From Draconibacterium sp. (lineage in GTDB: Bacteria > Bacteroidota > Bacteroidia > Bacteroidales > Prolixibacteraceae): a DNA stretch of 64,000 bases. How positions within the stretch are numbered: position 1 is the first letter of the stretch; every line of letters starts with the position of its first letter. The DNA lies in contig JADIYN010000001.1 of NCBI GenBank assembly GCA_016705335.1, positions 1 through 64,000 on the forward strand, written 5' to 3'. The notes below the pieces were generated by a model. The model was not told the DNA's origin. It saw only the letters and a list, made by a program, of their open reading frames with translations, and ran no database searches. Below are positions 28,326 through 38,630 of the stretch, piece after piece. The position numbers and the translations under genes were made by a program.

Positions 28326-28374
28326 CACGGAGTTTCCAACTCCGTGAAAAAAAGGAGGAGTTGGAAACTCCTCC
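28326..28374. repeat. Twin hairpins with mutually complementary cores
   Basis: CACGGAGTT-TCC-AACTCCGTG (28326-28346) and GGAGGAGTT-GGA-AACTCCTCC (28354-28374) are both perfect 9-bp stems. Their cores GAGTTTCCAACTC and GAGTTGGAAACTC are reverse complements of each other. The pair lies just behind the channel gene stop codon and may end transcription or be a mobile-type repeat. Confidence 0.7.
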
Positions 28375-28445
28375 TCCCGTAAACAACATTTAACATTTGT
28401 GGATATTTAAATGTATTTATATAATTGATGCGAAAATCATTTAAT

Positions 28446-28453
28446 TAATTTTG
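28446..28453 (+). promoter_or_regulatory. Bacteroidota -7 box for thyA (TAATTTTG)
   Basis: TAATTTTG is a TAnnTTTG match 60 nt before the thyA ATG, with ATTG 18 nt upstream near -33. Confidence 0.45.
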
Positions 28454-28513
28454 CAATCCGTTATTGGTCATTACCCGAACTGATGTGGGGTGAAGACTAA
28501 AAAAATAGAAATT

Positions 28514-29308
28514 ATGATACAGTATTTAAATCTTTTGGAAACCATTTTAAAAGAAGGCACGCCCAAGGAAGATCGCACCGGGACTGGTACAATCAGCCGT
28601 TTTGGACACCAAATGCGCTTCGATTTAAGCGAAGGTTTTCCGGTTGTTACTACAAAAAAACTGCACCTGAAATCGATAATCCACGAACTTTTATGGTTTT
28701 TGGCCGGCGATACCAACATAAAATATTTAACCGACAACGGAGTACGAATTTGGAATGAATGGGCAAATCCTGATGGCGATCTCGGCCATATTTACGGCTA
28801 TCAGTGGCGAAGCTGGCCAACTCCGGACGGTGGTCATATCGACCAAATCAGCAAAATTATTGATTCAATAAAAAATAATCCCGACTCCCGCCGGCACATT
28901 GTTAGTGCCTGGAATGTTGGCGAACTCGATAAAATGAATTTGCCGCCCTGTCACATTCTTATTCAGTTTTATGTTGCAGACGGTAAACTTTCGTATCAGT
29001 TGTACCAGCGCAGCGCCGATGTTTTTCTGGGGGTGCCTTTCAATATTGCTTCCTATGCGTTGCTAACATTGATGGTAGCACAGGTTACAAACCTGCAACC
29101 GGGCGATTTTGTGCATACTTTTGGCGATGTACATATTTATAATAACCATTTGGAACAGGTGAAACTGCAATTAACACGTAACCCTTTTCCACTGCCCACA
29201 ATGAAAATAAATCCTGCAATCAAAAATATTTTCGATTTTCGATTTGAAGATTTTGAATTGGTAAATTATCAGGCACACCCGCATATTAAAGGGGAAGTTG
29301 CGGTTTGA
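28514..29308 (+). CDS. thyA: Thymidylate synthase
   Basis: The ATG at 28514 gives 264 residues, the same length as E. coli ThyA, and MIQYLNLLETIL as the usual N-terminus; an upstream GTG is not needed. Catalytic motif LPPCHILIQFYV holds the active-site Cys; dUMP/folate contacts are seen in RRHIVSAWN, YQRSADVFLGVPFNIASYALL and HIYNNH. It methylates dUMP to dTMP with methylene-tetrahydrofolate, producing dihydrofolate that the FolA encoded 135 bp downstream recycles. The two probably form one transcription unit. Confidence 0.97.
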   Translation: MIQYLNLLETILKEGTPKEDRTGTGTISRFGHQMRFDLSEGFPVVTTKKLHLKSIIHELLWFLAGDTNIKYLTDNGVRIWNEWANPDGDLGHIYGYQWRSWPTPDGGHIDQISKIIDSIKNNPDSRRHIVSAWNVGELDKMNLPPCHILIQFYVADGKLSYQLYQRSADVFLGVPFNIASYALLTLMVAQVTNLQPGDFVHTFGDVHIYNNHLEQVKLQLTRNPFPLPTMKINPAIKNIFDFRFEDFELVNYQAHPHIKGEVAV

Positions 29309-29443
29309 AAAAGCACCAAAAATCAAATGTCAAAAACCAAATAATTTTCAAAAAGGAAATGTGTTTTAGTTTGAAGTTTTAAAAATTTGGGCGTTGAAGA
29401 TTATTTGTATTTTGGCTTTTGAAATTTACTATTTAAAGAAATT

Positions 29444-29953
29444 ATGATTAATAAAAACATCTCAATAATTGTAGCCATTGCCGAAAACTTTGCAATTGGT
29501 AAAAACAATGATTTGCTTTTTCATTTACCAAACGATTTGAAAAGGTTTAAGGAAATTACTTCAGGACATAGTTTAATAATGGGGCGAAACACGCTTCTTT
29601 CGTTGCCAAAATGGCCACTTCCCAATCGCCGGCATATTGTAATAACCGACAAAAAAGACGATATATTCCCCGGTTGCGAAGTTGTTTTTTCGATTGACGA
29701 AGCAGTTGAAAAAGTGAAAAACGAACCTGAAGCTTTTATAATTGGCGGAGGAATGATTTACCGCCAGTTTTACCCACTCGCCGGAAAACTTTATTTAACA
29801 GTTGTGCATCAACCGTTTGAGGCGGATATTTTCTTTCCGGAAATATACTATTCAGAATGGGATGAAATTTCGCGCGAAGATTTTCATGATGAAAAAAATG
29901 GGTTCAGTTATTCGAATATCAATTTACAACGGACGGATAAATTATCAACTTAG
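29444..29953 (+). CDS. folA: Dihydrofolate reductase
   Basis: The 169-residue enzyme shows the DHFR core: IVAIAENFAIGKNNDLLFHLPNDLKRFK with the substrate-binding Asp near residue 31, MGRNTLLSLP, and IIGGGMIYRQFYPLA with the NADPH-binding glycines. It reduces dihydrofolate to tetrahydrofolate, closing the cycle opened by ThyA immediately upstream. The short tail (QRTDKLST) is ordinary. Confidence 0.95.
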   Translation: MINKNISIIVAIAENFAIGKNNDLLFHLPNDLKRFKEITSGHSLIMGRNTLLSLPKWPLPNRRHIVITDKKDDIFPGCEVVFSIDEAVEKVKNEPEAFIIGGGMIYRQFYPLAGKLYLTVVHQPFEADIFFPEIYYSEWDEISREDFHDEKNGFSYSNINLQRTDKLST

Positions 29954-29954
29954 A

Positions 29955-30037
29955 GCTAAAGCCCTTTGGTAGTGATGATTTACTTACCCCAGCCTTTAGG
30001 CTGGGGTAAAGCAACAAACCTTAAAACCGGCTTTAGC
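29955..30037. repeat. Nested palindromic element (two concentric hairpins)
   Basis: Outer arms GCTAAAGCC (29955-29963) and GGCTTTAGC (30029-30037) enclose an inner perfect hairpin TTACCCCAGCC-TTTA-GGCTGGGGTAA (29984-30009). It fills the gap between folA and the M14 peptidase gene and looks like an interspersed miniature element. Confidence 0.7.
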
Positions 30038-30052
30038 CATTAACTAAACAAG

Positions 30053-31770
30053 ATGAAAAATATTCCTTTTTTACTGATAGTATTATGTTTCTCCTTAATT
30101 ACCAACGCCCAAAACCAGCCACTACTGCATTTAAAATACGAACAAAACTACACGCCTACTTATTCCGAAGTAATCGAAATGTTCCAACTTCTTGATGAAA
30201 ATTACGGAAATGCAGTTTTGCTTGAAAAAGGATTAACAGATTGTGGAAAACCACTGCATCTGTTTGTAATTAACAATGAACCTGAATTCAATCCCGAAAA
30301 AATAAGGGAGCAGGGAAAAACGGTTTTGCTCATCAACAACGGAATCCACCCGGGCGAACCGGAAGGAATTGATGCGAGTCTTTGGTTTGCCGATGATGTT
30401 TTGCGAAATAAGGACGGAATGGCGAAGCTGCTTGAAAATACAGTAATTATCATAATCCCTGTTTACAACATTGGCGGGCATTTAAACCGAAGTGCATACA
30501 ACCGTTCTGGGCAAACCACTCCTTACGAAACCGGGTTTCGCGGAAATTATGCCAACCTCGACCTGAACCGGGTAGTTTTACAAAAATTTTTACTGAATGG
30601 AATCCTGACGTTTTTCTTGATACGCACACAACAAATGGTTACGACCATCAATACAGCATTACTTTAATTCCACCACCACCCGCACTTTTCCCGCCGGTCA
30701 TGGAAAATTTTATTAGAAATAAATTCCTTCCTGAGCTATATTCTGAAATGAAAAAAGGAACTTATGAATTGATTCCTTACGTTGACTATATTTATGACGA
30801 CCCTAAAAAAGGAATTGCAATGACCCAGGAAGGGCCGCGTTATTCGTCGGGCTATGCAACAATGTTTCACAGTTATGGAATGATTACCGAAAATCAGATT
30901 TACAGAAAATTTCCTGACCGTGTAAAATCATGTTACCAGTTCATTAATGTACTGGCAAATTTCGTTTCCACAAATAGTGAGGCAATAAAAAAATCGAGAT
31001 TGGAAGGTATAAAAGAATCAATGGCTTTTAATAACTACCCGATTGCATATCAATTGGATACAACTAAATTCGAAATGATTGAATTTAAAGGTTTCGAAGT
31101 TGATAAAAACCAAATCAGCCCGGTTAGTGGTTTAAAACGATTTGGTTACGACACCTCAAAACCATATACTGAAAAGGTAAAATATTTCAACTTTTATGCT
31201 CAAACAGAAACAATTGGAGTTCCTGAATTTTATATACTGCCACAAAGTTACCGCGAAATAATTGAAAGGCTGGATTTGGTAAAAATTAAATACTCAAGAC
31301 TGCCAAATGATACTTTGATAAATTTAACTGTAGAATATATCGATGATTTTTCAAGCCCCGCAAAACCTTATAATGGGCATTATTATCATGATAAAGTCAG
31401 CACGCACAGTGAGAAACAGTCAATAAAATATTTTGCAGGAGATTTACTAATCCCTGTCCGGCAGGAAAAAATTAAATACCTGTTGGAAATGTTTGAACCA
31501 AAAGCGGGCGATTCATTTTTCAGGTGGAATTTTTTTGATAATATTCTCGATCAGAGGGAATACTTTTCGTCGTATGGATTTGATGCAAACGCATTTAAAT
31601 ACCTAAACGAACATCCTGATTTTAAAGCAAAATTCGATGAAAAAAGAAAATCGGATGCTGAATTTGCCAATAATCACCGCGCCCAGCTGGCATATATTTA
31701 CAATAACAGCGAGTGGTTCGAAAAAACGTGGAAATGTTATCCGGTTGGGAAAATTTATCTGGAGCAATAA
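30053..31770 (+). pseudogene. Secreted M14-family zinc carboxypeptidase, broken at ~30571-30590
   Basis: The first frame (30053-30667) has a signal peptide (FLLIVLCFSLITNAQ) and the zinc motif NNGIHPGEPEG, then YANLDLNR with substrate-binding Asn-Arg. The second (annotated from 30700) can be read upstream as IFTEWNPDVFLDTHTTNGYDHQ, including the third zinc ligand in DTHTTNG. Between LNR and IFTEW the usual DFIK-type stretch of roughly 15 residues is missing as well as the frame being shifted, so more than one base is lost. The rest (~430 residues) extends beyond the peptidase core. M14 enzymes cut C-terminal residues from peptides; the exact substrate is unknown. The break may be an assembly error. 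Confidence 0.8.
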
Positions 31771-31840
31771 TCCGGCAATTTGAAATTTTGAAAATGGTTT
31801 TGCCGAAATAAGAAATCAGACTCACTGTTTTATACAAAAG

Positions 31841-33754
31841 TTATAACTGTTTCATAACCAGTTTTGCCTTATCAAATTCTACAATTTTTGAAAAGAATTC
31901 AACAAAACCGTCGTATTTTTCTTTTGGCCATTCGCCTTTGTTTATTGTAATTTCACGCGTATAGGTTATCTTATTATCGGTTTGGTTTATGTTCGAAATA
32001 TATTCACCGAACTCGGTCTTTATTGTTTTTCCTTTAGGCAGCGTTTCGGTTTGATAACCATCGGGTAATAAAAAAGTAAGGGAGTCTTTATCATAATAAG
32101 AAAAATCCTGAACAACAGGCAATTGCCGGTTTTCAGTTTTTTGCGGAGAAGTTTTTCTTTTATTAAAAACATTTAGCGGAATAAACAGACGAACTCCGGT
32201 TTTAGTGGCAAATAACTCCGAGCTAATTGAAAAAATCTCACTGGCAGAAGGCAAAATATCTTTATTTTCCGAATATGTAATTCCATTTATTTTTAATCCG
32301 GGCAAAGCCATGTCATCCAGAAGTTCCTTTTCCTGTTCTTTGTAACTTTCGGTTATTACAGGGGCAACAAAATCATATTGATAGCCAGAATAATAAGTAA
32401 TTACAGAACCATTCATACTGCCGTCGGGTGCAACATGTATTTCGGCACTTCGCAGTTGCTGGTTTTGTTGGGCATTCAATTTTGGTGTTTTTGTAAGTAT
32501 TCCGCCATTTTCGGTAATGAGTAAAACTGTTCTGTTCGCACTTGGTTCGCTAAAAAATCCAAAAGGTTGAGTTTGGCTTGTACATTCGAGCCAGAGAGTA
32601 TCTTTATTTACCGGCACACAAACCACCGCATGATTGTTTTGATTTATGGAAGGAAACTCAGTGTAAAGAATACCCGGATTGCTGGCAACACCTGCAATTG
32701 TATAAACCGATGGAATTCCAACACAGTTTAAAATTGCCCTCATATAATTTGACAATGCTTTGCAATCGCCATATCCAAGCCGATCAACAGTTTCGGCCGG
32801 AAAAGGTTGAAAACCACCTATTCCCAACTGAATGCCAACATATCTTGTCCGTTTTTGCATGTATTCATACAGCTGCTTTACAACACTGACAGTATCGCTG
32901 AATTCACCAACCAGATTTCTGATTTCTGTCTGCCGTTGCAGTGGAAGTTGATCACGACCTTCATTCAATTTCCATATCCAGGTTCCAAATTCATTCCAGG
33001 TTGTCATTTTACCCGGAAAACCATCGTAGGAAAATTGGGTGGGCGCAATTAAAACCTGTGGCGTAAATGTGTATATTTCAGGAGAATAAGGTTCTTCACG
33101 GATGGCAGTTAAAGTGTCGAGTTTCCATTCCGAAATATTTTTTCCGTTTTCTTTTTTCGAAGTCAGGCAATTGTAAGGTAAGTTCAATTCCTTAATACGG
33201 ATTTCCATTCCTTCGGGCCACGAAACCACAAACGTTGATTTTTCAATTGCATAGCGAAAGTCTGAAACAGGTTTCCAATTCGGATAAGCCAACAATCCAT
33301 TGTGTTCAATTTCGTATTGATATTCTATTGTATATGGATAAGTATCGGTTTCAAAATGTGCAACCTTCATTCTGTAACTGTCATAAAGTGAACCTGCTGT
33401 GGTGATATTTACATCGTAGATTGACGAGTTTTTTAATTTATCGTCCTGAAATCCAAGGGCATCGTAGCTCTTTCCTGAAATACTTGTGACTTTTACCAGA
33501 TTATCATAAAAAACCAGCAGATTTCCAAATTGCTCACCCTTTTCATTAAGTATTGTAACAACCATTTTTACCCGTTCGGTTGCTTTTCCGTAATCTTTTA
33601 ATTCAAATTCGTGTGTGTATTCGCGGCACACCGCATTGGCATCCTTTTTAAGTTTTTCAGAAATTGTGAATGCGGGATATATTGGTTCTTTTTTATCACT
33701 GGCACTGGAAATGAAAATAACAGATACAAAAATCAGGAGGAGTATTGATTTCAT
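31841..33754 (-). CDS. DUF3857/transglutaminase-like periplasmic protein
   Basis: Starting at 33754 (MKSILLLIFVSVIFISSAS) it clears the preceding stop by four bases. An N-terminal DUF3857 beta domain (~20-260, YTIEYQYEIEHNG) leads into a transglutaminase-core fold (~270-400): RYVGIQLGIGGFQP, then YGDCKALSNYM with the catalytic-type Cys, and NHAVVCVP with the His position. A C-terminal DUF3858-like region follows. Such proteins are widespread in Bacteroidota, with unknown substrates; a protease, amidase or cross-linking role has not been settled. It forms a pair with the similar gene upstream. Confidence 0.85.
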   Translation of the reverse strand: MKSILLLIFVSVIFISSASDKKEPIYPAFTISEKLKKDANAVCREYTHEFELKDYGKATERVKMVVTILNEKGEQFGNLLVFYDNLVKVTSISGKSYDALGFQDDKLKNSSIYDVNITTAGSLYDSYRMKVAHFETDTYPYTIEYQYEIEHNGLLAYPNWKPVSDFRYAIEKSTFVVSWPEGMEIRIKELNLPYNCLTSKKENGKNISEWKLDTLTAIREEPYSPEIYTFTPQVLIAPTQFSYDGFPGKMTTWNEFGTWIWKLNEGRDQLPLQRQTEIRNLVGEFSDTVSVVKQLYEYMQKRTRYVGIQLGIGGFQPFPAETVDRLGYGDCKALSNYMRAILNCVGIPSVYTIAGVASNPGILYTEFPSINQNNHAVVCVPVNKDTLWLECTSQTQPFGFFSEPSANRTVLLITENGGILTKTPKLNAQQNQQLRSAEIHVAPDGSMNGSVITYYSGYQYDFVAPVITESYKEQEKELLDDMALPGLKINGITYSENKDILPSASEIFSISSELFATKTGVRLFIPLNVFNKRKTSPQKTENRQLPVVQDFSYYDKDSLTFLLPDGYQTETLPKGKTIKTEFGEYISNINQTDNKITYTREITINKGEWPKEKYDGFVEFFSKIVEFDKAKLVMKQL

Positions 33755-33758
33755 GTTT

Positions 33759-35800
33759 TTATATTTTCTTGAAAACAATTTGTTCCGACTGTTTTAATAT
33801 CATCCGGTCGTATATATTCTTTAAGCTTTCATATTCTGCAGGTAAAAAAACTGGCTTATCAACATTTAGTTTGTAATTAAGCATCACTGAATTTCCAATT
33901 TGGCCGGTTTGACAAATGAACCTAATGCTTTTATCGTCGAGAACCAGAGTCAAACTTTGCGGGATTTCTTCAACCATATATCCTTCAGGAATTGTTATTG
34001 AAATCTGATATGATTCATTAAAAATGTTTCCAAAATCTACAGGATATTCGCGTTTTGGCGCGGTAAAAGGATTTTCATCAAGTTTACCTTCAATAACCGG
34101 ATTAACATACAAGAAATCCGCGGCATCATCACCATCGCTGGGTATTGATACCGAGTATTTTGTTATAACACCCTTATTAATGCTGTCTAAATCTTCTACT
34201 GAAACCGCATCATATGTCAACCCGGTTGATTTATTTTTTAATTTTTCAAAATATTCAGTTTCACCGCCACTTTCCTTTACTGCCTCTCGGAAATTGTATG
34301 CTGCATTTGCTGAACGTTTTGTTATGAGCGATCCGGAAAAGGAACCATTTTTATATTCAAGGGATGCCATTGTTCTTTTGTCACTTACAGGATTTTCTAA
34401 CGCAATATTTCCGGCTTCATCTTTTTTAACCAACGTACCTTCGCCATTTAAACAGCGCAGAGGTAGTAAACCCAGTGAAAGATTAGGCTCAGTAGCATCA
34501 AGAAGGATTGGCTTTGAATCAAATACTGCCCTAACTATCACATAATTGCATTCTGTAAGTGAAGCATGCGCGGGGTTAATAATTCCATGATTTCTTGTGC
34601 TTAAAATTACAGGATTCGATTCAATCCCGGCTTCAGTCAGCATTGCATTCAACAACATATTAATGTCCGCAGAATTACCGGTTTTGTCAGAAAGAATCTT
34701 TTTCAAAGATTTTGATGGCCATAAAGTCAGATTTTCATCCCATTTTATATTTTTTTGAATATAGCCGTAAATCGTTTCGAGTTTTAGTTTTTTATCATCG
34801 GTATTTTTTGTCAGCAATTCAACAGTTTCGCTTACCTGTCGCGTACTTCTTATCATCCCGCCAAAATCTTCGTCATCAATTAATTGATTTACAACCTCTT
34901 TCCACGAGTTTGTGTAATTCTTATATTTTCCACCTATTTTGGAAAAATCTACACTTGCAAGTTCAAATTTTATTTTTGTAGTATAATTTTCGATGGTAGT
35001 TAAATACGGCTCTTCATCAATTGCCGGTACTTCCGTTGCAGCGTAATTAAATATGATTGCTTCATATGTTATTTTGTTATGCTCAAAATTGCTGTGAACC
35101 GGACTAAAACCACCTGCAGATGACCGGTTTGTTGTAGTAAAATTTATATCGCTACTTTTTGTTTCTTTACGCAGGGGAAGCATGGGATGATATCCGAGCG
35201 ATGAATGGTTGTAGTAAAAATATTCAGGATAAGTAACTTTATACTGACTCCATTTAACCGGGATACTATATTGAAACTTCCACTCCTGAAGATTCCACAA
35301 AAGAGTGGAATTGATTTCGTATTTCAAATCAATAACAGACCCAACTTTAACTGAAGGAAATGCAATTCGGGCCATTTCGTAATATTTATTTTCACGTTCT
35401 TTTGAAATTGATTCCTTTTTTAACTGGTTTCAACAGTTTTTCCATTTTCAAGATTAAAGGTCGTGCCTTTTATATTCTGAATGACCTCCTTGTTCAGGCC
35501 ATTTGAATAGACCGGAATTCTGAAATTGCCCCAGTTCGTCCCATTTTGTTTCAGAATTTTTAACCTCACAAAACGCGAATAGTATAATTTGAACTCATCT
35601 TCGGAAACGTCATATCTAATTTCCGTACTACCTTCGTCATAGAGAATTACAGCTTCGGCAGCTGTGTCTGGTTCATAAACAACCATATTCAACTCTGCAT
35701 CCGAAATTTTTTCAAACTTAATTTTTGGGGCTTCCTGTGAAAAAAGCTTTGAAAACAGTACTAAGGAAAGTACAAGGAATGTCAATTTAGTCTTCATCAT
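33759..35800 (-). pseudogene. DUF3857/transglutaminase-like secreted protein, one-base frameshift
   Basis: The N-terminal frame (35420-35800) has a signal peptide (TFLVLSLVLFSKLFSQ) and reads to ..GKTVETS before a stop. Adding one T (forward AA at 35422-35423) gives ..ETSLKKESISKERENKYYEMARIAFPSVKVGSVIDLKYEI, typical DUF3857 text, and the frame then runs to 33759. In the transglutaminase-like region the usual Cys is not seen in this copy: the aligned stretch reads DKTGNSADINMLL where the downstream paralogue has GYGDCKALSNYM. This suggests a catalytically inactive or altered partner of the active-looking copy. Total length about 680 residues. Confidence 0.83.
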
Positions 35801-36011
35801 ATTTTGTATTTTGAGATTCGCAAATAAAATTGAAATATTGATTTTAACAATAGAAATTTATATGTTGTACAATATAATTTTGAAGAATTTTATTTTCATT
35901 TTGCTACAATTTAAAAGTTTCGTTTTTGGATTATCGCTTGCGCTTGAATAACCCGGGTAATTGTTCTTTTTGAAATTTATTTTGTAAATCGCATGTTATA
36001 AAATTGACTTT

Positions 36012-36971
36012 ATGCGCTGCATCTCCCTGAAAAATACCGATCCTTTTTTCTGTCTCGCCGCCGAAGAATATCTTTTAAAGAATTTTGATGACGATATTTT
36101 TATGCTCTGGCAAAGCGAAAATACTGTTGTGGTTGGAAAACACCAGAATTTGCTGGCAGAAATTAATTACCGGTTTGTGCGCGAAAACCATATAAAAGTT
36201 GCCCGTCGTATTTCGGGTGGAGGCACTGTTTTTCATGATGCCGGGAATGTGAATTTCTCGTTTATTAAAAACGTGAAAAGCCCGGCTGAAATTTCATTTA
36301 AGCAGTTTACAGCACCTGTTGTTGAAACGCTGGGAAAACTGGGAATTACAGCAACTACTTCAGGCCGGAATGATTTGTTAATTAACGGGCTGAAAATATC
36401 AGGCAACGCCGAACACGTTTATAAAAACAGGGTTTTACATCACGGTACTTTGCTTTTCAATTCAGATTTGGAAAATCTCGGACAGGCCATTAAAGTTGTT
36501 CCCGGAAAGTATGAAAGTAAAGCCGTTCAATCAAACCGCAGTCCAGTAGCAAATATTTCCCAGTTTCTGAAAACTAAAATGTCAACTGCTGAATTTATCC
36601 AGTTTATGTTAAATGTTCAACTTGAAAAAACTGAAAATTCAATTTATGAACTGACCAAAACCGACATTCAAAAAATTGAAAAGCTCAGGTCAGAAAAATT
36701 TATAACATGGGAATGGAACTGGGGTTATTCACCGAAATATTCGTTTAAAAATGAAGTGGAAATTGATGGGAAGGTTTTGAAAATTGAAATGCTTGTTGAA
36801 AAGGGGAGGATTGAGAAGTGTACGATTTCGGGGGAATATTTTTCTAATAAAACAGCAAACGAAATTGCCCTTCAAATTCAAAATAAAAGACATTCTTTAC
36901 ATGATATAAATGGTAGTTTGAGAGATTTAAGAGTTTCAATTTCAGAAAGTTTAGTTTATTCTTTTTTTTAA
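36012..36971 (+). CDS. lplA: Lipoate-protein ligase A
   Basis: The 319-residue enzyme has the signature ARRISGGGTVFHDAGNVNFSFI (~65-85) with the adenylate-binding RRxSGGG, the NDLLINGLKISGNA loop with catalytic Lys, and a C-terminal accessory domain (~235-319, WEWNWGYSPKYSFKNEVEIDG). It attaches lipoate to the E2 and GcvH lipoyl domains through lipoyl-AMP in the cytoplasm. It is a single gene, convergent with trpB2, with no lipA/lipB alongside. Confidence 0.93.
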   Translation: MRCISLKNTDPFFCLAAEEYLLKNFDDDIFMLWQSENTVVVGKHQNLLAEINYRFVRENHIKVARRISGGGTVFHDAGNVNFSFIKNVKSPAEISFKQFTAPVVETLGKLGITATTSGRNDLLINGLKISGNAEHVYKNRVLHHGTLLFNSDLENLGQAIKVVPGKYESKAVQSNRSPVANISQFLKTKMSTAEFIQFMLNVQLEKTENSIYELTKTDIQKIEKLRSEKFITWEWNWGYSPKYSFKNEVEIDGKVLKIEMLVEKGRIEKCTISGEYFSNKTANEIALQIQNKRHSLHDINGSLRDLRVSISESLVYSFF

Positions 36972-36973
36972 AA

Positions 36974-37007
36974 AAAACCGCCGAAACTAACTTGTCCCGG
37001 CGATTTT
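36974..37007 (-). terminator. Intrinsic terminator of trpB2
   Basis: On the minus strand AAAATCGCCG pairs with CGGCGGTTTT (one G-U) across a 14-nt loop, followed by more U residues. It lies 14 nt after the trpB2 stop. Confidence 0.8.
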
Positions 37008-37020
37008 GGTTTGTAGCTGT

Positions 37021-38400
37021 TTAACTATTTCGGTAACGGATACCCTTCCAGTTTTTCAGATTTCTTGCAATTTCTGCTTCAGGATATTCATAATCCTGTA
37101 ATTGTCCACTCATGAATTTGTTGTAACCTACCAAATCCATCAGGCCATGACCGCTAAAGTTGAAAAGAATAACTTTTTCTTTTCCTTCTTCCTTGGCTTT
37201 TAAAGCTTCGCGAATAGTGGCAGCAATGGCATGGTTTGTTTCGGGTGCGGGAATAATTCCTTCGGTTTTTGAGAACAATAAACCCGCTTCGAAACATTCG
37301 CTTTGGTGGATTGCCTGTGCTTCCATTAATCCATCGCGCAGGGCAGCGCTCACAAGCGGCGCCATTCCGTGGTAGCGCAAACCGCCGGCATGTATTGGTG
37401 CCGGTACAAAGTTATGCCCCAAGCTATACATCGCGAAAAGTGGTGTCATTTGAGCCACATCGCCATTGTCGTAAATAAATGGAGCTTTTGTTAAAGTAGG
37501 GCAACTAAATGGTTCAGCACCAATGATCTGAATATTTGCACCATGCATTTTTTCGTACATAAACGGGAACGAAATACCAGCAAAGTTACTTCCACCTCCA
37601 CAACATCCAATTACAATGTCAGGGTTTTTAATGCCCACTTTTGCCAGTTGTTTTTTTGCTTCAAGGCCAATAATTGTTTGGTGCAGCATAACATGATTTA
37701 AAACCGACCCCAGCGAATAACGCGTTCCACCGGTTGGGTCGGTAACAGCAGCTTCAACTGCCTCAGAAATGGCAATTCCCAAACTTCCGGGAGTATCAGG
37801 AAATTCAGCAAGAATGTTTCGTCCGGCCTGAGTTTCCATACTTGGGCTTGCAATACATTTTCCACCCCAGGTTTCCATCATCATTTTACGGAAGGGTTTT
37901 TGGTCGAAGCTAACACGAACCATAAAAACCTTACATTCGATACCACCAATTTGTGCACAGGCATAAGAAAGGGCTGAACCCCATTGACCTGCTCCGGTTT
38001 CGGTAGTAAGTTTCTTAATCCCGAACTGTTTGTTGTACCAGGCTTGCGGAACTGCAGTATTTGGTTTATGGCTTCCCGCGGGCGAAACACCTTCGTTTTT
38101 ATAGTAAATTTTTGCAGGTGTACCAAGTGCAGCTTCCAATTCGTACGCGCGAATCAGCGGACTTGGTCTCCATTGTTTTAAAATATCGCGGATAGGTTCA
38201 GGTATGTCAATCCAGCGTTCCTGGCTTACTTCCTGTTCAATCAAATTCATTGGAAAAACTGGCGCCAGCATTTCCGGGCCAATTGGGTTGCCGTCAGGGC
38301 CAAGTGGCGGATTTAATGGTGAAGGCAGATCAGGTGCTAAGTTGTACCATTGTTTTGGCATTTCCGATTCATCGAGAAAAATTTTCTTTATTCTTGTCAT
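37021..38400 (-). CDS. Tryptophan synthase beta-like chain (TrpB2 family)
   Basis: The 459-residue protein belongs to the long TrpB2 type: an N-terminal extension rich in Pro (LAPDLPSPLNPPLGPDG), then RPSPLIRAYELE, the PLP-lysine motif GSHKPNTA (~113), ETGAGQWGSALSYACA, and the phosphate-binding CCGGGSN. TrpB2 makes tryptophan from indole and serine, normally without a TrpA partner, and is often used for indole salvage. It lies divergent from trpS with a Trp-codon-containing leader and hairpin in front, which agrees with a tryptophan role. No other trp genes are present. Confidence 0.92.
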   Translation of the reverse strand: MTRIKKIFLDESEMPKQWYNLAPDLPSPLNPPLGPDGNPIGPEMLAPVFPMNLIEQEVSQERWIDIPEPIRDILKQWRPSPLIRAYELEAALGTPAKIYYKNEGVSPAGSHKPNTAVPQAWYNKQFGIKKLTTETGAGQWGSALSYACAQIGGIECKVFMVRVSFDQKPFRKMMMETWGGKCIASPSMETQAGRNILAEFPDTPGSLGIAISEAVEAAVTDPTGGTRYSLGSVLNHVMLHQTIIGLEAKKQLAKVGIKNPDIVIGCCGGGSNFAGISFPFMYEKMHGANIQIIGAEPFSCPTLTKAPFIYDNGDVAQMTPLFAMYSLGHNFVPAPIHAGGLRYHGMAPLVSAALRDGLMEAQAIHQSECFEAGLLFSKTEGIIPAPETNHAIAATIREALKAKEEGKEKVILFNFSGHGLMDLVGYNKFMSGQLQDYEYPEAEIARNLKNWKGIRYRNS

Positions 38401-38469
38401 GATTCCTGGTATTAATTAATGTTTTAATCTATTTTTTTTAACTCAATACTTTTCTCATTTTTCCTAAAA

Positions 38470-38515
38470 CAGAAGAAGGGATTTATCGCAAATACGCAAT
38501 AAACCCCTTCTCCCG
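38470..38515 (-). terminator. Candidate attenuator hairpin upstream of trpB2
   Basis: On the minus strand 38515-38499 pairs with 38486-38470: a 17-bp stem with four G-U pairs, then UUUU. The G-U at the GGGG/UCCC position exists only in minus-strand RNA; the plus strand would have an A-C mismatch there, supporting this direction of transcription. It lies between the Trp-containing ORF and trpB2, 70 nt before the start codon. The U run is short. Confidence 0.5.
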
Positions 38516-38519
38516 GCTT

Positions 38520-38609
38520 TTATAACCACAAGTCGATATGTTGTTCCCGCGCTTCCATTTTCACGTTGCGCCAGCTCCACTCTTTTCCGTATAAAGGCAT
38601 TTTGTACAT
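38520..38609 (-). CDS. Possible Trp-containing leader peptide
   Basis: From the ATG at 38609 a 29-residue ORF contains WSW (Trp codons at 38577-38579 and 38571-38573) and ends DLWL with a third Trp (38526-38528); a further in-frame ATG exists at 38618, 38600. Three Trp in 29 residues is far above background, and the next gene is trpB2. The stop codon is followed at once by the hairpin. Unlike classic leaders the Trp codons are not a long run, and I could not find a convincing antiterminator, so a plain short ORF or a small protein remains possible. Confidence 0.42.
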   Translation of the reverse strand: MYKMPLYGKEWSWRNVKMEAREQHIDLWL

Positions 38610-38630
38610 AACACTCATTTGTTCAGAACG

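Noticed and set aside
34024..34545. 173-residue plus-strand ORF inside the DUF3857 gene
   Set aside because: Antisense to coherent DUF3857 protein sequence; no features of its own.
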